Source: Neocallimastix lanati (nom. inval.) (Eukaryota; Neocallimastigomycota; Neocallimastigomycetes; Neocallimastigales; Neocallimastigaceae). Taken from it: a stretch of 64,000 nucleotides of DNA. Under the pieces are notes generated by a model. The model made no database searches and had not been told where the DNA came from. It worked only from the letters and a program-made list of their open reading frames with translations. The stretch spans positions 2,527,501-2,591,500 of the forward strand of contig JACVTC010000001.1 in assembly GCA_016946835.1 (NCBI GenBank). The letters are read 5' to 3'. This document shows positions 10,931 to 24,031 of the stretch, one piece after another; the stretch's first letter is position 1; the number at the start of each line of letters is the position of its first letter. A program made the translations under genes and the position numbers.

Positions 10931-11458
10931 AAAAAATATTTAATTTTTTTTTTTTTTTTTTTTGAAATACAACTTTCATGTAATATGTAACAATGAAAAA
11001 ATAAACCGCAATTCTTCCAATATTTTCTTAGTATTATTTCAAAAATATATTTTTTAGTAAACTTACATTATAATATATATTTTTTTTTAAATAAACTATA
11101 CAAATATTCCTATTAATTATAAATGAAATGTCTAATTTATTATAATTAATATAAGAACATCTAAAAAGTTAAGGAACTTATTTATATAGGTTATATTACA
11201 TTTTAATAAATGGATTAATTAGGAGTTGTCTTTTTTTATTTATTTTATTTCTTTTTTTAAATTAATTAAAAATAAAATAAAATAAAAAGTTGAATTTAGA
11301 TATAAAGTATAAAATGAATAAAATTAAATATATTAGAATGAAATAAATAGTTGAATTTAAATACAAAATACAGATTGAATAAAATATAATATAATATAAT
11401 TAAATAAAATATATTAAAATATAATATATAATTTAAATATAAGTAATAAATAATATAT

Positions 11459-11518
<60 letters not shown>

Positions 11519-11955
11519 CAAATCAATTAGAAGAGGAGTATAGATGTAATTTGTTTTAAAATTATTCTATGAAATTCTGAACAGTAAATTTTTAAAAAAT
11601 ATTCTTTTGAGATTTATTTACTCCTTAAATTTTTCCCAAAAATAATACTAATAGGGATGATAATTATTAGAAAGAAAAAAAAAATAATAGGGATGATAAT
11701 TATTAATTTTTTTTCTTTCTAAACCATAAAAGTTTAATATTTATTATTATTATTATTTTTTTTTTTTTTTTTTTTTTTTGTAATTAAAGAAAGGATAAAT
11801 TTTTTGAATAACTATGATAAAAAATCGTACCACTCTAATATATAATAATATATAGTAATATATGTGCAATAACTATTTTGTAACTTTTTAATTCATCCTT
11901 AATGCTTTAATTAATCAATTTCATTCAACTATTTATTTCATTCTAATATATTTAA

Positions 11956-11998
<43 letters not shown>

Positions 11999-12024
11999 GT
12001 TATTATTATTTATTATTATTTATT

Positions 12025-12057
<33 letters not shown>

Positions 12058-12071
12058 TATTATTATTTATT

Positions 12072-12102
<31 letters not shown>

Positions 12103-12103
12103 A

Positions 12104-12134
<31 letters not shown>

Positions 12135-12474
12135 TCTTATATTTATTTATATTATATTTTTAATATTACAAATATTGTTTAATTTGTTACATTAACCATT
12201 ATTATTATTATTTAAATTTTTTATTTAACATATTTTTGTTTTCTTTAATTATTTTAAAAACTATAAAAACTTTATATATTCTAAATATCAATATACCTAA
12301 TTATGAAAATTTATTAAAATAATATATTTTGATATATTTCAGAAAAAGTATTTTCATCATTTTTTTGATTTAGTAACAAACATATTTAATAATAGCAATA
12401 AATTGTATTTAAAAATAATATTTGAATTTTTTTTTAGTAAAAACTTTTTTAATAATGACAATCTCATAATAATA

Positions 12475-12513
<39 letters not shown>

Positions 12514-12516
12514 TTT

Positions 12517-12547
<31 letters not shown>

Positions 12548-12640
12548 CATAAAGAAATGAATATTCCATAAATGTTTTAATATGTCATACTTTATTTATC
12601 AAATTAGTATTTTAAGTATAATTATATTATTTATTATAAA
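10931..12640. other. Gene-free AT-rich DNA with (TTA)n and poly-T tracts
   Basis: Holds a (TA)n/poly-T stretch (11461-11518), a roughly 25-bp repeated phrase (AATAGGGATGATAATTATTA at about 11651 and 11687), a (TTA)n/(TTTA)n block (11957-12133), an (AAT)n block (12478-12512) and poly-A. No gene is supported. Confidence 0.7.
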
Positions 12641-12690
12641 GGAAAATAAAACACCTCTTTAAAAGAAAATTCATATGAAACATCAAATAT
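12641..12690 (+). repeat. Short dispersed repeat, copy 2
   Basis: Same orientation and nearly the same sequence as 5301-5351. Flanked here by AT-only sequence, without the reverse-transcriptase remnant. Confidence 0.7.
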
Positions 12691-12809
12691 TATTAATTAA
12701 TTATATTATTAATTAATTATTCATTAAATATTAATTTTTTTCCCCTTATCTTTAAATAAAAATAAAATAATTATAATAAAATATAATTATTATTATTATA
12801 ATTATTATA

Positions 12810-12843
<34 letters not shown>

Positions 12844-13289
12844 GATAAAAAAATTGATAAATATGTTTTTATTTACTTTATTATTTATTTATTACTATTT
12901 TCTTGTAAAATTAAATTAAAATTCATACTTTTTTCTATTTATAGTTTTATCATATCATAGTAATTATAAATAGTATAAAAAAAATCCTGAATAATAAATG
13001 AATGAATGAATAAATAAATAATATTAATCAAAAAAAAAAAAAAAAAAAAAATATCATATATTTAAAAAATATTATTATATATTAAAATCTAATTAATTAT
13101 AAATTTTGAAAAAGAACAATACATCATTGTATTTCCGTTGTACAATATTTTACAATATCTAAACTTCTATTCAATTATTAATTAAATTACTTATATTAAA
13201 AAGTTTTAAATTTAATATTAATTATTGATAAATCAAAAAAATAATAAATATAAAATAAAAGATGTTATTCATTCTTATATATATTCTTA

Positions 13290-13765
13290 ATGAGTTCTTG
13301 ACAAAGATTCATCAAACCAGTGGTGAAGATTTAATCAAATCAAAGTAAAAATACAACTATTGATGGTAGATAAATATAACTGTGGTTCGCAAAAGTCATA
13401 ATATAACTGTAGGGTTTTGAGGATAATTCTCCCTCATTTATGAAGAGGGAATTACTATCAAAAATCATACTCTAAGATAATGCATTTATATGAATCAAGC
13501 ACAATTAACTATTGTTTCATTTCATTTTTTGGGAGTATATGTTGTTCCTTTCAAAGCTATGGTACAAGGAGGTCTCCCTTAGTTTTAATATTAATCGTCA
13601 GGACAAAAGTTACATCATATCATAATAGCCCTTGTCTAGGGATTGATCTTAGTCGATGCAGAAATGATAAGTTATATCATATCATAATAAATATATATAT
13701 ATTTACTATGATACGTAAACGAGAGGAACTAATAGTTCCTTTATCTGTTAACATTTTTTACTAAT
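13290..13765. other. GC-richer block, probable repeat debris
   Basis: Noticeably less AT-rich than its flanks. It contains an imperfect inverted repeat (GAATT or AATTC next to CCCTC/GAGGG, 13424-13452) and a 94-codon open frame (13480-13764) without a recognisable domain. CATATCATAATA occurs twice (13616 and 13676). 13415-13455 resembles part of family A at 9460-9510. Most likely a decayed transposon. Confidence 0.4.
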
Positions 13766-13892
13766 TATTTCCGAGTCTAAAAAAAAAAAAAATTCTAATC
13801 TAGTAAATTATTATAATATAATAATAATATATATTTTAATATATTTAATATATTAAATGAATTTAATTTTATTTAAAATATAATAGATTAAT

Positions 13893-14118
13893 AATGTTTG
13901 AAATAAAATTTTTTTATTAAAAAATAATAATACCTTAATAATTTTAATAAAATTTTTTAAAACAAGAAAAATATTATTAATAATTATAACAATAACCATA
14001 ATTATAATGTTTGAAATAAAATTTTTTTATTAAAAAATAATAATACCTTAATAATTTTAATAAAATTTTTTAAAACAAGAAAAATATTATTAATAATTAT
14101 AACAATAACCATAATTAT
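13893..14118. repeat. Tandem duplication, 113 bp x 2
   Basis: Two copies (13893-14005 and 14006-14118) that look identical when read side by side, opening AATGTTTGAAATAAAATTTT. Lack of differences points to a recent duplication. Confidence 0.9.
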
Positions 14119-15126
14119 AATTATAATAATTATAATAAGAATAAAAATTGGATGTTTTTTTTTTTTTTTTTTTTTTTAATTATTTTTTATTTATAAATAA
14201 ATAATTATTTATTATTTATAAATAAATAATAAGAAATGAAAAATTTCAAATTCCACCAATAATTAAAAATTGTTTAAATTTAAATAATTTTCATATGTTA
14301 AAATAATAAATTATTAACTTTTATTTTTTTTTAAAAAAAAAAAAAATTAAAAATAATTATTTATATATACATGTGAATATCAATTTTTATAATTTGAAAA
14401 CTTTTAATTTTATTTTATTTTATTATTATTATAATCATTTTTAAGATTACAATATTTTCAATAAAATATAATAATAATTTTAGTTAAAAATTAAAAGAAT
14501 AAAAGAAAATTACATTTTATAATCTAATAAAATGTTATTATAATAAAATGTTATAAAATGTGATTTTTTTTTTACTTTTTTTTTTTTTTTTTTTTGAAAT
14601 ATTTTTTTATTATCACAATATTTCAATAGTATTATTAATAAAACCTAATAGAATTTAATATATTAATATTAATAATATTTGTTTTTTATATATTAATTTT
14701 TCTGTTAAAAAAAAAATCACGTTTTTTTAATCTAATAAAATAATATTATCATATTATATTAAATTAATTTAAATCCATAATTATTTAATATATAATATAA
14801 TATATATTAAATAATATATAACATAATATTAAATAATAATAATAAAATATAATTTTTTAAAACTTTAAATAATAATGGTTTAATAATGAATATCTTTCGA
14901 TTTAAAGTTTTTTTTTTCTCCATTTTTATTTAAATAAATATAAATTATTTATAAATATTATTTAAAAATACGATAATATTTAAACATATATATATCTTAT
15001 TCCTGCTATTGTTTTTTTTTTTTTTTTTTTTTTATTTTTTTATTTTAAATAATTTATATTTTAAACATTTTTAAACTTTAAAATACTATAATATTTTAAC
15101 ATATATAACATACTACTGTATTATTG

Positions 15127-15175
<49 letters not shown>

Positions 15176-16079
15176 ATTTTATTTTAAATAATTTATATTT
15201 TAAACATTTTTTAAATTGAAGTCTTTTTCTTTCTTTCTTTCTTATATATATATATATATATATTATTTTTATTTTTATTTTATTTCCAATTTTGTTTTTT
15301 AAAATAATAAAAAAAAAAAAAGAAAAGAAAAGCAAGTTTAAATTATCAACATTAATTAAAAGTATAATATATAAAATAAAATGTATAAATTAAAAATTCA
15401 ATTTATGGAAAAAAATATATAATTTAAATTATTATTATAATTAACAATAAATAATGAATATTTATGTTGTATAATATAACAAGTAAAATTTTAATTTAAA
15501 AATAAAAATATAATATATAAAAGCATTAATATATAAAAAGATTTCAATTTTCATTTATTTTTTCAAAATATATAATAGAAACAACAATAAAATTTTCATT
15601 TATAAAGTGGTAATTATAAATTGAATAAAATTATTATTTCAATTCTGTATTTAAATGTCACTAACAATATTTTTTTTTATATTTTTATATTTAATTTTAT
15701 TTCTAATTTACATTTTACATTAAATAAAAGTATATAATATTATATCAATTTCCATATATTATTAAATATTAATTCTATTTCTAATTTACATTTTGGATTG
15801 AATAATATTGTATAATAAATATATAATTAATTCTTACTTCAATATATTTTTAAATATCTTTATTCCATAACTTTGAAAGTGTTAGGATATAATTATTATT
15901 TCATACTAACATTTATTAAAGAATAGAAAGAAGTTAATAAAAACATTTTAATAAAAAAAGAAACTTCAATAAAATTATTAAAAATTAGTACTTTATATAT
16001 TATTACCACAAATTATTCGTTTATATTGAAGTAATAATAATTATAGTAAAAAAAAAAAAAAAAAAAAAAAGTAATTAAT
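14119..16079. other. AT-rich upstream region of the PQ-loop gene
   Basis: Poly-T tracts (14156-14177, 15013-15033, 15128-15174), a (TTTC)n plus (TA)n stretch (15226-15264) and a poly-A run (16050-16070) just before the start codon. No open frame of note apart from simple-sequence shadows. The promoter must lie here, but no element can be identified. Confidence 0.6.
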
Positions 16080-16508
16080 ATGGATTTTTATACCTTAGTT
16101 GAAAGAATAATACAGGTATCTATGGTGGTTTTTCCTGTAAGTATATAAAAATTTTTAATTATTTTTTTTCTTCCGTAAAATAATACATATTATAAATTTC
16201 TATCTCATTTGTATTATTAAGATTTTTATTCCTCCATTTATGTATTTTTTAAAATTTTATTTGAGATTTTTATAAATAAATTAATAATAATATTTGATTT
16301 TTTTTTTTTTTTTTTTTATATTTTTTTTATTAAATATTTAGGTTAGTCCATATTATAGTCAATATAAAAAAATAAAAAATGATCCAAATGGTAGAAAGGG
16401 TTTTTCAAGACATGTTTGTGGTTTTTTGTTGATGGCAAATATATTTAAAATTTTTTTCTGGTAAATATTTGTGTATAAAATTTATTTTTATATATTTGAA
16501 ATAAAAAC

Positions 16509-16539
<31 letters not shown>

Positions 16540-19231
16540 TTTTTATATTAATATTAAATTTTTTAAATATGAATATTTATATATAAAGGTATGGTAAAAG
16601 ATTTGACGTCACATTATTATGTCAAGCTATAGCAATGTTTACTGTTCAATTTATCTTACTTCGTAAGTGTTATAATTTATTAGTATTTTTATTATTAATT
16701 TTTAAATTTTTTAAAAATATAGATATTTAATATTTACTAATAATAAATATTTATTCAAGATGCTAGCAAGTTAGATGTACGGATTATATATTTAAAAACA
16801 GGAAAAGAATGGATCTATAAATCATTTACTCTCTATCTAGTTTTAATTATTACAATTTCTTTTATATTATCAATTTTTGGGCATTTCTTTAATGATTCTT
16901 ATATATATTTAGAAATTATTGGATTTATAGGCGTTAGTATTGAAGCAGCAGTACCTATACCACAAGCCATACGTAATTATAAAAATAAATCAGTTAAAGG
17001 TTTTAGCAAAGTAGTATTAATTGTTTGGTATACAGGTGATACATGTAAAGTTTGTTATCATGGTTTTATGCATACACCTCATCAATTTTTTATATGCGGT
17101 CTTTTTCAATTATTTATGGATGTTGTTATTACTTCTCAGTGGATTCATTATTCTAAATCAGGTAATACTTGGTATGATAAATATGCAAGAAAATATGGTT
17201 TATACTACGAAAATAATGATCTTTTAGAAGATGATGATAGTTGTAATGATTATTCTTATGATGAAAGTCATAAATATAAGAAATATAAAGCCTTATCTAC
17301 TTCTTCAGGTAATGACATAATAATTTCATCTACTTCATCAGATATTACTACAGAATCATCGCAATCAACAGTATTTAATAATAATAGACCAGATAATGAT
17401 AATAATGAAATTTATAATTATATAGCATCCAGTGATAAACAAGAAAATGAAAAATATATATCATCTCAAAGCAAAAAATCAAAGGAAGAAACAAATAAAA
17501 TTTCAAACATTAAAACATATTCCGAAAATAAAAATTCCGATATCAATTGTAATTTAATTAATAATAATACAGATCAATATATATTACGTAAGAATAGCCA
17601 CGACAGTACAAAATCTACTTATTCGTCAGATGGAATTGAAGGTAGTGATACTTTTGTTGAAAAGGAATCTGATATAATAGAACAAAAATTATATTCAATA
17701 TCTTCATCATCAAGCCATGAATCAAACAATATGTGTAAAAAGTCAAAAATAAAACCAATAGATGAAGAAATGAAAAGTGTTTATAAGAATGAAGATAGTA
17801 TTGTGAATATAGAAGATGATAATGATATGAACAGAAATATTACTACCATAAATAATAATAAAAATGATAATAAAAATAATAATAATAATAATAATAATGG
17901 TCGTAGTAATAGTGATGATGATAACTATGCAAATGATAATACTGATATCTCCAAATCTTGTCATCAAAATACCAGCGCCAAAACAGTCAAATCAAAGCAT
18001 TCTTTATCTTCTAAAAGCAATAAAGAAATTTACGGTATTGATAAAAACATATTTGATTATTTACAGGATGAATATAGTAAATTAAATCCAAGTTTAAATA
18101 AAATTTCATTTAAAAAAATGACATCTACCACCAATAATAATTCAAAAAATAATCAATCTTCAATCTCAATAACTAAACATAATAATAATAATAATAATAA
18201 TAATAATGTGATACCCATACATAATGACTTTATTGATAATCATTATTCGATAAAGCCTATTACTACTGTTAATAATAAAGTTAAAACTATTGTTAAAAAG
18301 AAAAATTTTTCTATTAGCAATTTAAAAAATGAAAAAAGTAATAATATTGAAGAGGAGTTGAAAACATCTACCAATTTACCTAATTCTACTCAAAGTAGTA
18401 CTAATGCCACCACTATAAATATACATGGTTATTCTCCTTTTATGACATCCTCTATTAAAAATGATAATGCTACTATTTTCATTGATAATTTTTCAGATAC
18501 AGAAAAAAATTCAAAGGATATAACAAATAATATCCTCAATAATAAAAACAATATTACTATCAATATAAATAATAAAATTTTAAGAATTAAAAATTCTTAT
18601 CATTCAATTTTTTCAGCTCCAGCAATTATAGAAACCCCAATACCTTTATATTCTCAACATGAGCCTCCTGAATTTTCTATATTATTATCAGGTAATAATA
18701 AATAATATATATTAAATAAATAATTAATAATAAATAATATATATTAAACAAATAATAAATAATAAATAATAACTGTATTTTAATAAATAATGAATGTTAA
18801 TAATAATTATAGATCATCCAAATGTTCATAATAAAATAAATAAAAAATTAAATACATCATTAACTAAAACTTCAACGCTTGCCATCGCAATAAATAATTC
18901 TAAAGCATTGAATACTGTTTCATCAATATTGACATCTCCATTTTCATCGGGTTTATCGAAAATTAATAGTAAATTTCAAAACAGTAAAAAAGCTAAAGCT
19001 AAAGCTGATGCAGAAGCAGCTTTCCAAGCAGAAATTGATATGGCCTTTGATGGAGACGATTTTGAAAGAGATATTCGAGATGGTATTGGATTCAAAAGTT
19101 TAAAGAATAAAAGTTTCAATCGTAAAAAAGAATCTAATTCTAGAAATCCCTCAGCTACCTCCACAAATGGCATTGATTTTAAAACAAAATTAAAGAATTG
19201 GACAGGATTTGCCATTATAGAAGTAGTATGA
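16080..19231 (+). CDS. PQ-loop membrane protein, SLC66A2 (PQLC1)/Any1 family, with long Asn-rich tail
   Basis: Five exons: 16080-16136, 16342-16460, 16589-16662, 16760-18691, 18813-19231, all GT-AG, giving 866 residues. The first ~230 residues are the transporter-like core. Features in order: a degenerate first PQ loop (FPVSPYYSQYKK), DPNGRKGFSRHVCGFLLMAN, FFWYGKRFD, a central membrane segment (LYLVLIITISFILSIFG), the second PQ loop VPIPQAIRNYKNKSVKGFS, the GDTCKVCYH segment and GLFQLFMDVVITSQW. Order and wording match human SLC66A2 and yeast Any1, which act at Golgi/endosome membranes against lipid flippase defects. Family members end soon after the last segment. Here over 600 mostly Ser/Asn/Lys-rich residues follow, ending in a better-ordered piece (exon 5: AKAKADAEAAFQAEIDMAFD, then GDDFERDIRDGIGFKSLKNK). 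The last intron is needed to reach that piece; without it translation would stop at 18705. Confidence 0.85.
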
Positions 19232-20055
19232 GAAGATAATGATTCTTAAAAAAAATTTTCTAAAAATTAATAATACATAAAAAATGATAATGATAATAAT
19301 AATAAGGAAACAAATCAAATACATATAATACATATAATACATATAATATTACTAAGATAATTTACATGATTCATATAAAGAAAAAATGATAAAAATAGAA
19401 CCATATTTAAATTTCAAAAATATTAAATTCCATAATTTACCCACTTTTATAATATTTAAATAAAGTTTAAAAGTTTTATTTTAAACAAATATATAATAAA
19501 TTATATATAATTAATTTAATACACATATTCTTTTTATATTAATTTATTTCTATTATAAATTTATTTAATATTTAATATTTATTATATTTAATTACAATCA
19601 TTAATACATAAATGTATTTAATAACAATAAACGTATCTATATGTTTATAAATAAAATAATAATAATTAAGCAAATATTGTTATAATCAATACATATTATA
19701 GAGTATAAAATAAAATTATTATTAATATTATAATAATAATATATTATGAATTGTAAAATAATCATAATACATATTATAAAAATCATAAAATAATATTATA
19801 TACAAATTTTACAATTGTCAAAAAAAAATATATATATATATATATAAAGATAAAATAAATATTTATTTACACAAAAAGAATAAAATTATTTTTATATTCA
19901 TAATATAAATTTATACAAAAATAACATGTATTTGCTTATTTATTTAATTCCATATAACTTATTATGAATTGAAAAAAATATAAATAAAAAAAAAAAGAAA
20001 TTAATAAAAATAAAATAAAATTAAATTAAATAAAATAAAATTAAATAAATAAATA

Positions 20056-20089
<34 letters not shown>

Positions 20090-20319
20090 CTAATATAAAA
20101 TCAATAAAATACTATGTAACAAGAAATAAAAATGAAATAAAAATTTCATTAATAACTTAAAATTATTATATATTATATAAGTAACATTGATACTATATAT
20201 ATATAATGTATTTGACGTATAATTTTTTTACATCAAATACTTTAAAAAGTGATATATATTTCATACATATTTTTTAAGGTTTCTTTTTAAAAGTTTATTT
20301 ATTTAAATATTTCAATAAT

Positions 20320-20359
<40 letters not shown>

Positions 20360-20735
20360 AAATTGAAAATAGTTGAAATATGAAATAATAATATTATTAT
20401 TGTTAATAGGGAAAAAATAAGGAATATAATACATTTTTATAATATAAAATTTTAATATTTATATTGTCATATATTTTTTTTATAATTATTATTATGATAA
20501 TATAAATTAAATTTTATTGAGACTTTTTTTTATATATATTTATTTTTTGATTCATGTTAAATTTAATTATATCCTATTTATTATATATATATCATTATTA
20601 AAAATGATATATATATAATAATGAAATTAATATAGAAGATAGTAATAGATGAATATAATAAAAACAAAGATAAATCAAAATCAAAAATATATTAAATAGT
20701 ACTATTAAAATAGTTGACCCATAAAATATTCTCAA

Positions 20736-20770
<35 letters not shown>
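19232..20770. other. AT-rich intergenic DNA
   Basis: Downstream of the PQ-loop gene. Poly-A runs (20054-20080, 20739-20770), a poly-T run (20322-20349) and several near-palindromic (TA)n stretches (20208, 20584-20622). No gene seen. Confidence 0.65.
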
Positions 20771-20773
<3 letters not shown>

Positions 20774-20934
20774 TGAAATAAAAAAAAATATATTTTTTCC
20801 AAAGCATACTATAAATTATTTTTTTTTATACTGGGATTAACAGGATGGTTGGAAAACAGGGCCTCCAGTTTGTCACTTAACAGACTCTCATTGGATTCTT
20901 TGCCATATGGTTTCGTCGTCGATGTAGGCTTCTC

Positions 20935-20980
<46 letters not shown>

Positions 20981-21345
20981 AAAAAAAGAAAAAATATTGA
21001 AATAAAAAAATATATTTTTTCCAAAGCATACTATAAATTATTTTTTTTATACTGGGATTAACATGATGGTTGGAAAATATGAAACATTCCCAATATACCG
21101 CTTTAGGCTACGAGCTTCTTTTCAATGATCTCTTGAACCATCATCGAGGGAGAAACAACAACACTAATTCTCTCACAGATCAAAGAATCTCTGCACTAGC
21201 ATTTAAATAATCTAATAATAATTATCATGGTGAGCGAACACCAACATCATTTATAAGGAAAAATTCATTGGAAGGATGAAAATCGCCCCAAATAAACTCA
21301 TGAGGTAGTCTCGGGGTCAATTCAGAAACCTTATATATATATAAG
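20771..21345 (-). repeat. Medium-GC repeat family B, copy 2, rearranged
   Basis: 21050-21345 is the reverse complement of the left part of 10530-10930, and 20855-20940 is the reverse complement of its right part. Between them an ~80-bp segment (CCAAAGCATACTATAAATTA, then ACTGGGATTAACA.GATGGTT) occurs twice, at 20774-20856 and 20996-21077, separated by poly-A. The minus strand of 20940-20855 has a short clean peptide (NESLLSDKLEALFSNHPVN), so the family was probably once coding. Confidence 0.7.
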
Positions 21346-21714
21346 TCCTGAGTTCTAACCACAAGGATTAAAACAGGAAAGACTTGCATACTATGAATGA
21401 ATTAATAGAATAATATAAAATAAATAAGAAACTTTTTTAATTAATAAATTAATATTTATATTTATATATGATATTAGAGTTTATATACTATTATTCGTTT
21501 AAATAATATTGTAAATTAAATATAATTCAATTTCATCATATTGAAATATAAAACCTAATAAAATAAAATAATTAAATATATATATATATTTAAAATTATT
21601 ATATGTAATTGCAACAACAAAATCTATTACAGAATATATAGAACATTCTATTACATATATAAAAATTAGTTAAAAATACTTAAACTTAATAGAGATTGTA
21701 TAATTATTAAAAAA
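21346..21714. other. AT-rich spacer
   Basis: No gene or repeat recognised between repeat B and the LTR element. Confidence 0.5.
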
Positions 21715-22856
21715 TGTTAAAATATAAGATTAAGTTCAAATTACATTGTACAATATATATAAAGTTTTATGTATTATAAATGTTATGTAATTATCACGTA
21801 TTGGAATATTAATAATATTACCTATAAAAAAAATTTATAAAAATATATATATTTTAACATATTAAGAATATCATTGACTCAAAAGTATATCATTATAAAT
21901 ATTAATTACTTAATAAAATAATATCAATCTAACTACATAAATTATTTAATTTAACATACTTTTACTAATCATACTAAATAACAACATACATATTTTCTAT
22001 TTGAGAGAAATATTAAACTATTCACATTTATATCATCATTACTTTTTCATATACCCCATTTTATAAAATAGTATTAACAGTAAATATAGATTTTCCCTTA
22101 TATTTATTTTAACAGTAATATTTCAAAAACATCATATAATAAGAAAAACTATGAAAATCTATGTTAATTCAGCATATCTAAATTCTAACTTAACAGAGGA
22201 TATATAAGTGAAATTTCCTGAAGGTCATGAGTTTAACAAGCATACTTTTTGGAAACCATTTATGGATTAAAATAGTCCTGAAAGGCATGGAACGACCGAC
22301 TAAACAATATATTATTGAAGACTCATTTTAAAAGAATGAAATGTTACCCATGTTTGTACAAAATGGACGTAGAAATATAACATGTATTCTTGCTGTATAT
22401 ATCAATGACGTACTTCTTACTAGAAATGAAAAAGAAATTAACCAAACAATATCTCTAATTAAAAAAACATGTCGAAATCAAGGATTTAGGAGATGCAAAA
22501 TTCATCATAGGTATTAAATTCGAAAGATATAATAACGGATATATCCTTCACCTAAAAAAGATATATAAATGATCTTCTTATAAAATTCAAAGAAAAAAAT
22601 ATATATCCTTCCAATAATCAAATATTATTTAAATTTAGTTAATAACTTAAGACATTTTAATTATACAAATCTACTTTCAAAGTTAGATTTGAGGAGGAGT
22701 GTCAAAACATAAGATTAAGTTTAAATTATATTGTACAATATATTAAGATTTATGTAATATAAATATTATGTATTTATCATGTATTGGAATTATAATGATA
22801 TTACCTATAAACAAGTTTATAAATATCATCTCTATTAAATAAATAGTATTTTAACA
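21715..22856 (+). mobile_element. Internally deleted Ty1/copia LTR element with both LTRs
   Basis: LTRs at 21715-21859 and 22700-22856 share most of their sequence (AAGATTAAGTT, ATTGTACAATATAT, TCA.GTATTGGAAT, GATATTACCTATAAA) but have diverged in length. The 3' LTR is preceded by a textbook polypurine tract, GAGGAGGAG (22691-22699). After the 5' LTR, 21861-21880 looks like a worn copy of the tRNA-Lys(CUU) primer-binding site. Only about 840 bp remain inside, including the pol remnant. Insertion was into an A-rich site, so the target duplication cannot be read. Confidence 0.8.
22140..22580 (+). pseudogene. Copia reverse-transcriptase remnant
   Basis: Pieces of the RVT_2 family in order, in shifting frames: VNSAYLNSNLTEDI and VKFPEGHEFNKH (catalytic Asp region), then WNDRLNN-like sequence, LAVYINDVLLTRNEKEINQT (the YVDD box reads YIND), and KDLGDAKFIIGIKFERYNNG. 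Stops and at least three frameshifts make it non-functional. It sits between the two LTRs above and in the same direction. Confidence 0.8.
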
Positions 22857-23524
22857 AAAAAAAAAAAAAAAAAAAAAAAACTAGAATTTTTATATGAAAC
22901 TAAAAAAAAAAAAAAAAGCAAAAAATTATAGTAAAAAAGTTATATTATTTTCAAAAATATTCATTATAATACACTACAGATTTAGAAATGAAAAATGAAC
23001 ATAAATTGAAATAAATATAAAAGCAATACAAACTAATTATAATAATGACTCTTCCTTAATCATTTTATTTTTAAGATTTTTATTAATAATATAATAGTAT
23101 AGTTAATAAATTAATTATATAGTATTATGAAAATGGAAAAATAGATTATATATTTTATAATAAAAATATATATTATATATTTATTTTTATTATATATTTA
23201 TTTTTATATTACTTTATTAATTAAAATGGTTTTTGTAAAAATTAATATAATTTATTTATTTAATTAAATTTTATTTAAAAAAAAAAAAAAAAAAGTGTAA
23301 CATCACTCAAATTATTATTGTAATTATTCAATTTATAAAAAAAATTTATTTAAAATAATAGTTAAATATATATAATAAAATTTCAAATATAACTTATATA
23401 CAATTTAATATCCATTTATCAAATTCATACAATTAAATAAAATTTTCGTTCATTCCATAAAAATTAAATTAAAAATTTTTTAATTTATGATAACTAAATT
23501 AAAGTTTAATAAAGGAAATTTTTA

Positions 23525-23569
<45 letters not shown>

Positions 23570-23996
23570 ATTATTTTTTATTATTACGATTTAATTAAAT
23601 AATTATTATTAAAATAATTTTTGAATTTTTTTTTTCTTTTAAATTTTAAAAATTTTTATGATATAATTTTACTTAATTTCATTTTTTATTTTTATTCTAT
23701 TTTTTATATTTATTATATTTTTACTTTTGTATTATTCATATGTATATTATCTATTATTAAAAAAAAGAAACTAAATGTCATAACAAATACTCTATGTTTT
23801 ACCAATAAATATCACTTCTATATTTTTTTAGTGTATATATTTATATCTATATTTCTTTTTTATTTTTATTATTATTTTTATTCTAAAGAATGTTATATAT
23901 TAATAAAAATTTAGTATAATTTATTTTAATATATTATTCGGTTTATCAAAATAGTAACCATTAACCGTAAAGAATTTAAATTACTTTTTTTCTTTT

Positions 23997-24031
<35 letters not shown>

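Noticed and set aside
15096-15335. 79-codon minus-strand frame with a long Lys run
   Set aside because: Produced by a ~47-bp poly-T tract. The flanks are compositional Ile/Lys/Tyr without a domain.
23621-23914. 97-codon hydrophobic plus-strand frame, possible membrane protein
   Set aside because: Almost only Phe, Ile, Tyr, Leu, Asn and Lys, as expected from AT-only DNA. No splice partner and no conserved motif.
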